This document shows, piece by piece, positions 1-9,990 of a stretch of DNA of 33,426 nt. Position 1 is the first letter of the stretch, and each line of letters opens with the position of its first letter. Location: contig JAOAGA010000009.1 of the NCBI GenBank assembly GCA_026415985.1, forward strand, positions 1-33,426, in the 5' to 3' direction. The stretch comes from Pseudomonadota bacterium. Lineage in GTDB: Bacteria; CALINM01. Below the pieces are notes generated by a model. The model was not told where the DNA came from. It saw nothing but the letters and a program-made list of their open reading frames with translations, and ran no database searches. The position numbers and the translations under genes were made by a program.

Positions 1-2
1 TT

Positions 3-1343
3 GGTAAAGGTATAGATATAAAACAAGCTATTAACTGTGATATCTCGGGAAATACAGATATTTTCTTTGATGGCATATCTACGGACACAAGGACTATCAA
101 AGAAAAAGAGATTTTTTTAGCCCTGAAAGGCCCTAAATATGATGGCCATAACTTTATTGATACTCTTAAAGGAAAAATAAAGGGGTTCATAGTCAACAGA
201 GATTTTCACCTCAGTGGGGGCAAAGATTTTTTTGTAATAAAAGTTGACGATACATTAAAAGCCTATGGTGAAATTGCCAATTTCTGGAGAAGAAAGATTA
301 ATCCAAAGGTTATTGGAGTTACAGGAAGTTTAGGAAAGACTACTACTAAGGAGCTAATTGCGGGGGTTCTTTCAAAGAAAACCAAGGTCCTTAAAACGGA
401 AGCAAATCTTAACAATATCATTGGTGTATCAAGAATGTTACTTTCCATTCGGGATCAGAAAATGGTCGTACTCGAAATGGGGATAAATAATGTTGGCGAG
501 ATGCAGGAACTTTGCAAGATAGCGGAGCCCGATATAGGCATCATTACCAATATAGCTCCGGTTCATCTTGAAGGGCTGAAGAGTCTGAGAAATGTCTTTG
601 AGGAGAAAAAAGTTATTTTTGATTACGCCAGAGAGGCAATTTTCGTAAACAAAGAAGACAAGTTTCTCAAAAACTATAAAAAAAAGGGTGTAAAAAGAAT
701 ATTTTTCGGAAAGGGGTCTCCATTTAGCTATGGGGGGCATAGCATAATAAACTTTAGTAAAATGCAAGTGTCCCTGATGGTCAAGGATAAAATATTAAAT
801 ATAGATTTTCCGTATATCAATCTTGGGTTGCCCGTTCTTTTGTCATCGGCAGTAGCAGTTGGAAAATATTTTAATATTAATGATGAAGATATAAAATCGG
901 CTTTGGAAAGTGTCAAACTACCTAAACTAAGAATGGAAATCCTGGATATAAACGGCAAAAAAGTTATACTCGATGCCTATAATGCCAATCCCGTCTCGGT
1001 AAAATATGCTTTAAAGACCCTTTTAGAGCTAACAGGAGAGAGAAAAACCGTTGTGCTGGGAGATATTAAGGAGCTTGGTAAATATAGCAAATACTATCAT
1101 GTTGTCCTGGCAAAACAGTTAGCCACACTTTCCTTAAAAAATATAGTATTAATAGGAGATGAGATGGAAAATTGTCATATTTATCTGAGAGATAAAAATA
1201 TCAAACACTACTATTTTAAAGACGTTTTTTCTGCAAGCAAGAGTTTTGAAAAAATTTTACATAACTCAGATGTTGTTTTAATAAAAGGTTCCCGTGCAGT
1301 TCAGTTAGAGAAGATATTGGGAGAGGATCTTTATGCTTTATAA
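3..1343 (+). CDS. murF: UDP-N-acetylmuramoyl-tripeptide--D-alanyl-D-alanine ligase (MurF), 5' truncated by the window edge
   Basis: Frame 3 is open from the first bases (GKGIDIKQAINCDISGNTDIFFDGISTDTRTIKEKEIFLALKGPKYDGHNF...VIGVTGSLGKTTTKELIAGVL...) and continues into the listed 435..1343 ORF (VLEMGINNVGEM, APVHLEGL, LDAYNANP). Mur ligase P-loop GSLGKTTTKE; next to mraY. Confidence 0.95.
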   Translation, partial: GKGIDIKQAINCDISGNTDIFFDGISTDTRTIKEKEIFLALKGPKYDGHNFIDTLKGKIKGFIVNRDFHLSGGKDFFVIKVDDTLKAYGEIANFWRRKINPKVIGVTGSLGKTTTKELIAGVLSKKTKVLKTEANLNNIIGVSRMLLSIRDQKMVVLEMGINNVGEMQELCKIAEPDIGIITNIAPVHLEGLKSLRNVFEEKKVIFDYAREAIFVNKEDKFLKNYKKKGVKRIFFGKGSPFSYGGHSIINFSKMQVSLMVKDKILNIDFPYINLGLPVLLSSAVAVGKYFNINDEDIKSALESVKLPKLRMEILDINGKKVILDAYNANPVSVKYALKTLLELTGERKTVVLGDIKELGKYSKYYHVVLAKQLATLSLKNIVLIGDEMENCHIYLRDKNIKHYYFKDVFSASKSFEKILHNSDVVLIKGSRAVQLEKILGEDLYAL

Positions 1344-2415
1344 TCTCCTCTATCCTTTAAAAGAGTATTTCAGCCCCTTGAATGTTTTAAGATACATAAC
1401 CTTCAGATCAATCTGGGCAATAGTAACCGCCTTTTTAATAACCCTGATAATTGGTCCTAAAATAATTAAATGGCTTGAAAAAAAGCAGGTTAAACAGGTG
1501 ATAAGAGAAGACGGTCCTGAAACCCATTTTGAAAAAAAGGGAACACCTACAATGGGTGGTATAATGATATTAATATCTCTTTTCGTATCGGTAATCCTCT
1601 GGGGCGATCTTACAAACAAATATATATATATAACCCTTTTGGGGACAATGTCTTTAGGGATACTGGGTTTTATAGATGATTACAAGAAGGTGAAAGAAGG
1701 CTCAAGTAAAGGTGTACGGGGTAAGATAAAACTCCTTGCGCAGTTTATCATCGGGTTTGTTATAGGTTTGTTTATCTATTATGATCCCGCCTTTAAAGAT
1801 GGATTTGCAGTTCCCTTTCTAAAGTTTGCAGAAAGATACTGGAGTTTGGGTTTCTTGATGATACCCTTTGTAATACTTGTAATATCAGGAACATCTAATG
1901 CAGTGAATTTAACAGATGGTCTCGATGGACTTGCAATAGTCCCGGTAATGACAACTGCCTTTGTTTTTATGCTACTTTCCTATATAACCGGAAATATTAA
2001 GATTGCCAATTATCTTCAGGTTCCCTATGTGGCAGGTATAGGTGAACTGGCAGTTTTCTGTGCTGCTATCGTCGGAGCGGGATTAGGATTTTTATGGTTT
2101 AATGCCTACCCCGCCATTGTTTTTATGGGAGATACGGGTTCATTGTCGCTTGGCGGTGCCTTAGGGATAATTGCCCTTCTCTCAAAGCATCCCTTTTTAT
2201 TAATTATTGCAGGCGGGATTTTTGTAATAGAGGCGGTATCGGTTATAATTCAGGTGATTTCATTCAGACTTACCGGAAAAAGAATTTTTCGGATGGCACC
2301 AATTCATCATCATTTTGAGAAAAAAGGTGGCTATGAAACCCATATAGTAATCAGGTTCTGGATAGTATCAATTATGCTTGCGTTATTAACTTTGTCAACA
2401 CTCAAACTGAGGTAA
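1333..2415 (+). CDS. mraY: Phospho-N-acetylmuramoyl-pentapeptide-transferase
   Basis: 360 aa polytopic; motifs PTMGGIMI, FIDDYKKV, NAVNLTDGLDGLA, FMGDTGSLSLGGALG, APIHHHFEKKG. Confidence 0.98.
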   Translation: MLYNLLYPLKEYFSPLNVLRYITFRSIWAIVTAFLITLIIGPKIIKWLEKKQVKQVIREDGPETHFEKKGTPTMGGIMILISLFVSVILWGDLTNKYIYITLLGTMSLGILGFIDDYKKVKEGSSKGVRGKIKLLAQFIIGFVIGLFIYYDPAFKDGFAVPFLKFAERYWSLGFLMIPFVILVISGTSNAVNLTDGLDGLAIVPVMTTAFVFMLLSYITGNIKIANYLQVPYVAGIGELAVFCAAIVGAGLGFLWFNAYPAIVFMGDTGSLSLGGALGIIALLSKHPFLLIIAGGIFVIEAVSVIIQVISFRLTGKRIFRMAPIHHHFEKKGGYETHIVIRFWIVSIMLALLTLSTLKLR

Positions 2416-2419
2416 GAAT

Positions 2420-3793
2420 ATGCAGATAAAAGGTAAAAGGTTTCTTATAGTGGGGGCAGGAATAAGCGGTATAAAAAGTGCCCTTTTTTTAAAAAACAGA
2501 GGCGGTAACGTTTTTGTTAATGATATAAAACCTCCTAAGGACCTTTCAGAAGAGAGTAAAATCTTACAGCAAAAAGACATACCATATTATTTCGGAGAAC
2601 ACAGAGAGGAGTTTTTCCTGAATCAGGACTATATTATTGTGAGCCCCGGTGTCCCCCACAACACAGATTTGTTTAAAAAGGCAGGAGAGAAAGGCATTGA
2701 GATAATGGGAGAAATGGAGCTTGCAAGCAGATTTATCTCTACCCCTATAATAGCAATAACTGGCACAAATGGAAAAACAACCACAACAACACTAATAGGA
2801 GAGATTTTAAAGTCTGCAGGAAAAAAGGTTTTTGTAGGTGGAAATATAGGAACACCTTTAATAGAATATGCAGATGACGACAGCAAAGATCTCGTGGTTC
2901 TCGAAGTTTCAAGCTTTCAGCTGGAGACGATAAGCCATTTTCATCCCTATGGCGCTGTTCTATTAAATATTACTCCCGATCATCTTGACAGATATAATGG
3001 CATGGAAGGATATACGGAAGCCAAGATGAGAATATTTGAAAATCAGGAATCCTTTGATTTTGCAGTAATAAATGAAGACGATCAGTGGATTATGAAATAC
3101 AGATACGGAATACTTTCAGAAATATTTACCTTTTCCACAAAAAAAGAAGTTAAGCGGGGAGCTTATTACAGAGATGGCAAGATATTTCTGAGGCACCCCC
3201 TTCTTAAAAATGAGGAGATAATTTTCTCGGACAATATAGCTCTGAAAGGTTTGCACAATATGGAAAATGTTATGGCAAGTGTTATCACCGCCATTGAGTT
3301 GGGGGTTCATTTAGACCCTATCAGAGATACTTTGGTTAGATTTACAGGACTTCATCACAGGGTAGAGTTTGTTGATGAGATTGACGGAGTTAAGTTTTAC
3401 AATGATTCAAAAGGAACCAATGTAGGGGCAACAGAGAAGGCTCTGGCAGGTTTCAATAATAAGGTAGTTTTGATATTGGGCGGAAGAGATAAAGGCGGAG
3501 ATTATACCTTCCTGAATGACGAGATAAAAAGGATAGTTAAGGCTGTCATCGCCATAGGTGAGGCAAAAGAAAAGATATATCAGCAGTTGAAAGATCTGGT
3601 GCCTGTTTTTAAGGTTGAAGAGTTCGAATCAGCTATAAGAACCGCCTTTAAAAATGCTGAAAAAGGAGAAATAGTTCTACTCTCTCCCGCCTGTTCAAGT
3701 TTTGATATGTTTTCCTCTTATGCGGAGAGAGGTAATAGATTTGTCGATATAGTGCGAAAAATAAAGGAGGAAGTTTCTGGAAAAGATAGATAA
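2420..3793 (+). CDS. murD: UDP-N-acetylmuramoylalanine--D-glutamate ligase
   Basis: GTNGKTTTTTLIGEIL, EVSSFQLETI, NITPDHLDRY, HHRVEFV, NDSKGTN; SPACSSFDMF. Confidence 0.97.
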   Translation: MQIKGKRFLIVGAGISGIKSALFLKNRGGNVFVNDIKPPKDLSEESKILQQKDIPYYFGEHREEFFLNQDYIIVSPGVPHNTDLFKKAGEKGIEIMGEMELASRFISTPIIAITGTNGKTTTTTLIGEILKSAGKKVFVGGNIGTPLIEYADDDSKDLVVLEVSSFQLETISHFHPYGAVLLNITPDHLDRYNGMEGYTEAKMRIFENQESFDFAVINEDDQWIMKYRYGILSEIFTFSTKKEVKRGAYYRDGKIFLRHPLLKNEEIIFSDNIALKGLHNMENVMASVITAIELGVHLDPIRDTLVRFTGLHHRVEFVDEIDGVKFYNDSKGTNVGATEKALAGFNNKVVLILGGRDKGGDYTFLNDEIKRIVKAVIAIGEAKEKIYQQLKDLVPVFKVEEFESAIRTAFKNAEKGEIVLLSPACSSFDMFSSYAERGNRFVDIVRKIKEEVSGKDR

Positions 3794-4874
3794 ATATATC
3801 TTATTCCCCTTTGTCTTTCTTTTGTCCATTGGTGCAATAATGGTTCTTTCTGCAGGAACAAGCCTAAAGGGTGATAATCAGTTTTCTGCATTATTTATCA
3901 GACACTTAGCAATGATAATGCTTGGTTTTTTTGCCTTACTTTTAGCACTTCTGATACCGCTTGAAAAGTGGCAGGATAATATTTACTGGCTACTTTTGCT
4001 GGCAATATTTCTTATGATACTCGTCCTGTTTCCGGGGATTGGCGTTGCTGTAAAAGGTGCCAAGAGATGGATTAATACCCCCTTTGGTGTTAGGTTACAA
4101 CCATCTTTTATATGCAAACTGGTATTAATTATGTTTATGGCTTCCTCTTTAAGCAAAAAAACACCTGAAAAACTTACAAGTTTTAAAAAAGGCGTTCTTC
4201 CCTATATAATCATAATCTTTATTCTGGGTCTCTTGTTCATGGGGGAGCCGGACTTTGGGGGGTTTTTTGTAGTCCTTACCATATCATTTCTTATGCTAAT
4301 AATTGGCGGAACTCCCTTTAGGTATTGGTTTACAATGATTTCAGGCTTGATGATACCCGGACTTATATATCTTGCCAACAGTCAGAGCTACAGAGCGGCA
4401 AGGATAAAAGCCTTCTTGGATATATGGAGACATCAGGAAGGTGCATCCTATCAGATAGTTCAATCACTATATTCATTTGCTGCAGGTGGTATAACAGGTA
4501 TGGGGATAGGAATGGGCAGGCAGAAAATCAGCTTCCTTCCGGAGGCACATACTGATTTTATCTTTGCGGTCGTTGGTGAAGAAATGGGTTTTGTTGGTTG
4601 TTTAACGGTCCTTACTGCTTTTTTATTTATAACCATCAGAGGCTTAATAATATCCATTAAGCTATGTGATAAAAATAATTATTTTGCTCTTCTTGCCTGT
4701 GGTATTACATTATTTATTTCTCTGGAAGCGGTAATTAATATGCTTGTTACTCTTTCTCTTGCACCTCCTAAGGGGTTGCCTCTGCCTTTTGTCAGTTATG
4801 GTGGGACCGCTACAATTTGTTATATGTTTGCAGTAGGATTGCTATTGAATCTTAGCAGGAGGGCAGAAGATTGA
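3777..4874 (+). CDS. ftsW: FtsW/SEDS peptidoglycan glycosyltransferase; start probably CTG at 3777 (track starts at TTG 3822)
   Basis: SEDS motifs GVAVKGAKRWI, EPDFGG, AHTDFIFAVVGEEMGF, PLPFVSYGGTATI; position between murD and murG. Upstream in-frame LEKIDKYILFPFVFLLSIGAIMVLSAG completes the first TM helix; AGGAGG at 3765-3770 is 6 nt before CTG 3777. Confidence 0.93.
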   Translation: MEKIDKYILFPFVFLLSIGAIMVLSAGTSLKGDNQFSALFIRHLAMIMLGFFALLLALLIPLEKWQDNIYWLLLLAIFLMILVLFPGIGVAVKGAKRWINTPFGVRLQPSFICKLVLIMFMASSLSKKTPEKLTSFKKGVLPYIIIIFILGLLFMGEPDFGGFFVVLTISFLMLIIGGTPFRYWFTMISGLMIPGLIYLANSQSYRAARIKAFLDIWRHQEGASYQIVQSLYSFAAGGITGMGIGMGRQKISFLPEAHTDFIFAVVGEEMGFVGCLTVLTAFLFITIRGLIISIKLCDKNNYFALLACGITLFISLEAVINMLVTLSLAPPKGLPLPFVSYGGTATICYMFAVGLLLNLSRRAED

Positions 4875-5938
4875 TAGTAATTACCGGTGGAGGAACCGGC
4901 GGGCATATAGTACCTGCAATGAGCTTAGCTGAAACCTTTATTAAAAGAGGGCAAAAGGTTTTGTATATAGGAAGTGAGAGAGGGATAGAAAGAAAAATTT
5001 TTAATTTAAATGTAAATAAAGTTTTTCTTAATTTAGCAGGAATAAAGGGTAAAGGTTTATCAGGTGCGTTAAAGGGGGTTATTTTAACAATAATTGCGGT
5101 GTTTAAGGTAATATTTCTTTTTATAAAACTTAAGCCATCAATAGTCGTCGGGACCGGAGGATTCGTCTGTATACCCGCAGTGATTGGTGGTTATTTCACC
5201 GGTGCAAAGATATACCTGCAGGAGCAGAATGCGGTTCCCGGTGCCTCTGTAAAATATTTATCTAAGTTAGCAAGAAAGGTTTTCGTGGGTTTTGAAGATT
5301 GTAAAAATTTTTTCCCGACGGATAAGGTCATGGTAACCGGTAATCCTATAAAGAGTATCTTTTTTTCTCAGGAGATAGGGTATAATAAATTAAAAGAAGA
5401 TGAAAAGTTATGTATACTGGTAATAGGAGGCTCTCAGGGCTCTAAATTTATAAACGAGCTTTTATTTTCGGCAATAAAATATATAGATTCCAAAAAAATA
5501 AAAATTTTTCATCAGACCGGCGAGAGATATAAGGATACCGCTATTGAAGAGTATAGAAAAAGAAATGTTGAGGCAGAAATTTTTGCCTTTACCGATAAGA
5601 TTTTTGATTATTACAAAAGATCTCATTTAGTTATTGGCAGGGCAGGGGCAATGAGTTTGTCCGAATTGATAGCGGTGAAAAGACCCGCAATACTTATTCC
5701 CTTTCCCCATGCAATTTATGACCATCAGGCAAAGAACGGAGAGTTTCTCAAAAAAACAGGATCAGCATTACTATACAGAGAAAATGAGATAGATGGAAAA
5801 AAACTGGCAGAGTTAATAGATGACTTCCATAATCATCCTGAAAAATTAGAGCTGATGGCAAAAAATTATGAAAAGATAGATATTAAGAACTCGTCGGAAA
5901 TAATAGTTGATTATATTTTGGAGGATGCAGGTGTATAA
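4871..5938 (+). CDS. murG: UDP-N-acetylglucosamine--undecaprenyl-PP-MurNAc-pentapeptide GlcNAc transferase
   Basis: N-terminal TGGGTGGHIVPAMSLA, VVGTGGFVC, LQEQNAVPG, IGRAGAMSLSEL. TTG start preceded by AGGAGG. Confidence 0.97.
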   Translation: MIVITGGGTGGHIVPAMSLAETFIKRGQKVLYIGSERGIERKIFNLNVNKVFLNLAGIKGKGLSGALKGVILTIIAVFKVIFLFIKLKPSIVVGTGGFVCIPAVIGGYFTGAKIYLQEQNAVPGASVKYLSKLARKVFVGFEDCKNFFPTDKVMVTGNPIKSIFFSQEIGYNKLKEDEKLCILVIGGSQGSKFINELLFSAIKYIDSKKIKIFHQTGERYKDTAIEEYRKRNVEAEIFAFTDKIFDYYKRSHLVIGRAGAMSLSELIAVKRPAILIPFPHAIYDHQAKNGEFLKKTGSALLYRENEIDGKKLAELIDDFHNHPEKLELMAKNYEKIDIKNSSEIIVDYILEDAGV

Positions 5939-7298
5939 AAAGGACTTTAAGATACATTTTGTCGGTATTGGCGGTATTGGTATGAGCGGAATCGCTGAGG
6001 TATTAATTAATCTGGGATATAAAGTATCAGGCTCAGATTTAAAGGAAACAGACATTACAAAAAGACTTCAGAGGTTAGGTGCCGAGATTTATTACGGGCA
6101 TAATGAGAATAATATAAAAGATGTGGGGTGTGTTGTCATTTCAAGCGCCATTAAAAAGGATAACCCGGAACTGTTAAAGGCTTATGATATCAATATACCG
6201 GTAATTTTAAGGGCAGAGATGCTGGCAGAGCTTTTGAGAATGAAATATAGTGTTCTTGTAGCGGGCACTCACGGCAAAACCACAACTACTTCATTAATTT
6301 CTCACGTACTATATTGCGCAGATATGGATCCTACAATGGTTGTTGGAGGTAAGCTAAATAATTTTGGCAGTAACGCAAAATTAGGTCAGGGCAACTTTGT
6401 TGTAGCGGAAGCAGATGAAAGCGACGGAAGCTTCCTTTTGCTGTCTCCAACTATAGCGGTGGTTACGAATATTGAAAGAGAACACATGGAACATTACGGA
6501 GACTATGAAGAATTAGAAAAGGCTTTTGTCGACTTTTTAAACAAGGTTCCCTTTTACGGATTAAATATTGTTTGTCTTGACGATCCCGGTGTTCAAAAGA
6601 TAATATCTCGACTAAATCGCAGGGTTATTACCTATGGGTTTTCAAAACAGGCAGACATTCAGGCATATAATATAAAAACAGGAAAGGATGGAAGTGAGTT
6701 TGATGTTATATTTTCCGGAGAGAACCTGGGGAGATTTAAGACAAATGTTTTAGGTTCTCATAACGTATTAAACTCTCTGGCGGTAATAGGCGTTGCCCTT
6801 GAGTTAGATATTCCTTTAGAGAAGGTTAGAGAAGGGTTTAGTACCTTTAACGGTATTCAAAGAAGATTTCAGTTCAAAGGCTCTGTAAACGGTATAAGGG
6901 TTATAGATGATTACGGACATCATCCCACAGAGATTAAAGCAACTCTTGATACTGCAAGAAAGTATTGGGATGGCAGAATAGTTGTATTGTTTCAGCCCCA
7001 CAGATATTCGAGGACAAAAGATCTTTTTGATGATTTTCTTACATCTTTTTATGATGCCGATGTAGTAGCGGTTATGGAAATATACAGTGCTCAGGAAGAT
7101 GAGATACCCGGTGTTTCCGGAAGGTTGTTGGCCGAAGGAATAAAAAAACACGGCCATAAGGAAGTATACTTTACCGGCGATAAGGAGTCGTCCTATAACT
7201 TTTTAAAGTCCTTTCTTAAAGAAGGTGATTTGCTCATTACACTTGGTGCAGGTGATGTCTATAAAGTTGGTGAGATGATTTTGGAAAAAAAAGGCTGA
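5931..7298 (+). CDS. murC: UDP-N-acetylmuramate--L-alanine ligase; start likely GTG 5931 rather than TTG 5907
   Basis: HFVGIGGIGMSGIAEVL, GTHGKTTTTSLI, EADESDGSF, DDYGHHPTEI, FQPHRYSRT. GGAGG at 5919-5923 lies 7 nt upstream of GTG 5931. Confidence 0.97.
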   Translation: MYKKDFKIHFVGIGGIGMSGIAEVLINLGYKVSGSDLKETDITKRLQRLGAEIYYGHNENNIKDVGCVVISSAIKKDNPELLKAYDINIPVILRAEMLAELLRMKYSVLVAGTHGKTTTTSLISHVLYCADMDPTMVVGGKLNNFGSNAKLGQGNFVVAEADESDGSFLLLSPTIAVVTNIEREHMEHYGDYEELEKAFVDFLNKVPFYGLNIVCLDDPGVQKIISRLNRRVITYGFSKQADIQAYNIKTGKDGSEFDVIFSGENLGRFKTNVLGSHNVLNSLAVIGVALELDIPLEKVREGFSTFNGIQRRFQFKGSVNGIRVIDDYGHHPTEIKATLDTARKYWDGRIVVLFQPHRYSRTKDLFDDFLTSFYDADVVAVMEIYSAQEDEIPGVSGRLLAEGIKKHGHKEVYFTGDKESSYNFLKSFLKEGDLLITLGAGDVYKVGEMILEKKG

Positions 7299-7318
7299 TG
7301 ATATTTTAGGAGAGATTT

Positions 7319-8236
7319 TTGGAAAACTTTACCGGCAGGATAGAAAAAAATTTTTCTTTAAAAGATTTAACTACTTGGAAGATAGGTGGAGAGGCAAGGT
7401 ATGTTTTTTTCCCCATTGACAGGAAAGATGTTGAGATAGCTGTTTCCTATGCAAAAAGGGAGAGTCTTCCCTATTTTGTAATGGGGAACGGAAGTAATAT
7501 CCTCGCAGGAGATCAATTTTTTGATGGAGTTATTATAAATTTGAAGGAAGGTTTAAAGGAAAAGACAGTAGTAAATTTTTTTGAAGATGAGATTGAGATA
7601 TATTTGGGAGCAGGAAATCTTGTGCCGGAGATTATTAAATTTCTTATTAGGGAGGAACTTACTGGTTTGGAGTTCCTAGCAGGGATCCCCGCAACCCTTG
7701 GCGGGCTTCTGAGAATGAATGCAGGTGCCTTTGATGATGAGATAATGAAGTTTGTAAAAAAAATAAATTTCTATAACCCCCAGAGGGGTTTTTACAGCCT
7801 TCCAAAGGAACAGGTCAGGTTTGGCTATAGAAGGTTAGAGATTGATGATGGAACAGTTATTCTGGGAGCAAGCATGATCTTAAAAAACGGGAAGAGAGAT
7901 GAAATTAAGGAAAAGATAAGCTCCTTTATAGGCAGAAGAAAAGAAAAACAACCCCTCGATCTGCCCAGTTGCGGATCTGTATTCAAGAATCCGGAGGGCT
8001 CATATGCAGGTAAAATTATTGAAGAGTTAGGATTAAAGGGTTATCAGGTTGGTGGTGCAAAGATTTCGGAAAAACATGCAAATTTTATTGTCAATACCGG
8101 TTCTGCTTCCGCTAAGGATGTGTTAACATTAATAGAGCTTATCAAACAGAAAGCCTATTTAAAAAAGGGTATTGTTCTTAAAGAAGAGGTTTATTATTTT
8201 AACATCAATAAAAAGGTAAGGGCGATGGTTTTATGA
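7319..8236 (+). CDS. murB: UDP-N-acetylenolpyruvoylglucosamine reductase
   Basis: TTWKIGGEAR, GNGSNILAGD, GIPATLGGLLRMNAGAF, SCGSVFKNPEG, KISEKHANFIVNTG. Confidence 0.96.
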   Translation: MENFTGRIEKNFSLKDLTTWKIGGEARYVFFPIDRKDVEIAVSYAKRESLPYFVMGNGSNILAGDQFFDGVIINLKEGLKEKTVVNFFEDEIEIYLGAGNLVPEIIKFLIREELTGLEFLAGIPATLGGLLRMNAGAFDDEIMKFVKKINFYNPQRGFYSLPKEQVRFGYRRLEIDDGTVILGASMILKNGKRDEIKEKISSFIGRRKEKQPLDLPSCGSVFKNPEGSYAGKIIEELGLKGYQVGGAKISEKHANFIVNTGSASAKDVLTLIELIKQKAYLKKGIVLKEEVYYFNINKKVRAMVL

Positions 8237-9135
8237 GAGTAGGCGTTATTTACGGCGGAATTTCAAAAGAAAGAGAGATATCCATAAAGACTGGTACTGC
8301 CATTTCAAAGGCATTAAAAGAAAAAGGCTACGAGGTAGTTGATTTACTTGTTAAGGAGAATATGGTAGAAGATATTTTAAAAGCAAAGATTGATGTGGCC
8401 TTTATTGCTCTTCATGGCAGGTATGGTGAGGATGGAACAGTTCAGGGGTTACTTGAACTTCTTAAAATTCCCTATACCGGTGCATCCGTTTTGGCTTCCG
8501 CCATTGGTATAGACAAGATAATGACAAAAATTATATGGCAGTATTATGGTATATTAACACCAAAATTTCAGGTAATAAGAGACATGAAAGATGAAAGGAA
8601 TATTCATTTCCCCTTGGTTGTTAAATCTCCGAGGGAAGGCTCCACCATAGGAGTATATATAGTAAATGATGAGGAAGAATATAAAAGGGCTCTCTCAGAG
8701 GTTTTCAAACTTGACGATGAAGTCTTGTTAGAAGAGTATGTCAAAGGTGCAGAGATTACCGTATCGGTTATTGACGATATGGTACTAACTCCCATTGAGA
8801 TAAGGCCAAAAAAAGGTTTTTATGATTTTCATTCAAAATATACCAAGGGAGAGACAGAGTATCTAATACCGCCTCAGTGCAAAGACGAGGTAATAGAAAA
8901 GATGAAAGATACCGCCCGCAAAGCATACAAAGCAATTAAATGTTCAGGTTCAGCAAGGGTTGATTTTATACTTACAGAAAATGATGAGTCCTATGCCCTT
9001 GAGATAAATACCATACCGGGAATGACAGAGACGAGTTTGCTACCAAAATCGGCAGACTATCATGGTATACCCTTTCAGGAATTGGTTGAGATTATTTTGA
9101 AAAAGGCAAGATTGCACAACTCGTATAAAGATTAA
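8233..9135 (+). CDS. ddl: D-alanine--D-alanine ligase
   Basis: GGISKEREISIKTG, ALHGRYGEDGTVQGLLELL, PYTGASVLASAIGIDK, VVKSPREGSTIGV, SARVDFIL, LEINTIPGMTETSLLPKSA. ATGA overlap with murB stop. Confidence 0.97.
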   Translation: MRVGVIYGGISKEREISIKTGTAISKALKEKGYEVVDLLVKENMVEDILKAKIDVAFIALHGRYGEDGTVQGLLELLKIPYTGASVLASAIGIDKIMTKIIWQYYGILTPKFQVIRDMKDERNIHFPLVVKSPREGSTIGVYIVNDEEEYKRALSEVFKLDDEVLLEEYVKGAEITVSVIDDMVLTPIEIRPKKGFYDFHSKYTKGETEYLIPPQCKDEVIEKMKDTARKAYKAIKCSGSARVDFILTENDESYALEINTIPGMTETSLLPKSADYHGIPFQELVEIILKKARLHNSYKD

Positions 9136-9138
9136 TCT

Positions 9139-9990
9139 ATGGGAAGAAAAAACGTTAGAGCCCTTCTTGAAAAAGACAGAAAGAAAAAAACTTTTAAAAG
9201 GTTTTTGAAGAGGTTTGTTTTGTTTTTCTTTGTTTTTGGTTTGCTGATACTCTTTGCTACGCAGACCTATAGCCTTACAAAACCGATGTTTTCCAAAGAG
9301 TTATCTTATTTTACAAGGGATTTTTTAATGATAAAGGAGTTGGCAATAGTTGGGGTTAGTGATTATGCAGACAGAGAGATCAGAAGTTTTGTCAAGCCGA
9401 TTATTGATGTAAATCCAAACATTTTAACTTTTCCAGTTGAAAACATTAAGCTATTTCTTGCTACAAGACCTTATATAAGCAAAGCAGTGATAAGAAAAGA
9501 GCTACCTGACAGAATTGTTTTGGATATTAAAGAGAAGAAACCGGTAGCGATTTTTTTCGATGGAGAGTTAAAATTCCTTGACGAAAACGGGGAGATTATA
9601 AGACCGATGTCAGTAGGTGAAAACATTGATGTTCCCGTTATAAGCGTCGATGGTGTTGAAGATGAAATGAAAGCTAATTTACTAAAGATGGGATGTTACT
9701 TTATTCTTCTTGATAATCAGTCAACTCCCTATATCTTGCCTTCGGAGGTTAGATTGAACAGAAATTATATTGAGATAAAGAGTTTGGAGCTCAAGACTGC
9801 TAATAATTACATACCCTCGGTTTATATCAGTTATGATGAGTTGGAAAAAAAGATATTAAACCTAAAAAAACTCTGGACAGATATAGTTAATAAAAAGGAA
9901 AATATTGAGTATATTGATGCAAGATATAGTAAGGGAATATCTGTTAAACAAAAAAATATTTCAGAGGTAAAAGATGGCAAAAGGCAGTAG
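9139..9990 (+). CDS. ftsQ: Cell division protein FtsQ (POTRA domain)
   Basis: Single N-terminal TM helix, then a POTRA-like region (IKELAIVGVSDYADREIRSFV) and ARPYISKAVIRKELPDRIVLDIKEKKPVAIF; sits between ddl and ftsA. Confidence 0.88.
   Translation: MGRKNVRALLEKDRKKKTFKRFLKRFVLFFFVFGLLILFATQTYSLTKPMFSKELSYFTRDFLMIKELAIVGVSDYADREIRSFVKPIIDVNPNILTFPVENIKLFLATRPYISKAVIRKELPDRIVLDIKEKKPVAIFFDGELKFLDENGEIIRPMSVGENIDVPVISVDGVEDEMKANLLKMGCYFILLDNQSTPYILPSEVRLNRNYIEIKSLELKTANNYIPSVYISYDELEKKILNLKKLWTDIVNKKENIEYIDARYSKGISVKQKNISEVKDGKRQ

Noticed and set aside
438-767. 109-aa minus-strand ORF opposite murF (and similar antisense ORFs at 6816-7157, 9831-10151, 10148-10447, 22043-22375)
   Set aside because: Shadow ORFs overlapping well-supported genes, with no motif or independent RBS evidence.
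4325-4555. 76-aa plus-strand ORF inside ftsW
   Set aside because: Out-of-frame with conserved ftsW and without family signature.
5907-5930. TTG 5907 as murC start
   Set aside because: GTG 5931 has a correctly spaced GGAGG and gives the normal MurC N-terminus; the extra residues come from the murG overlap.
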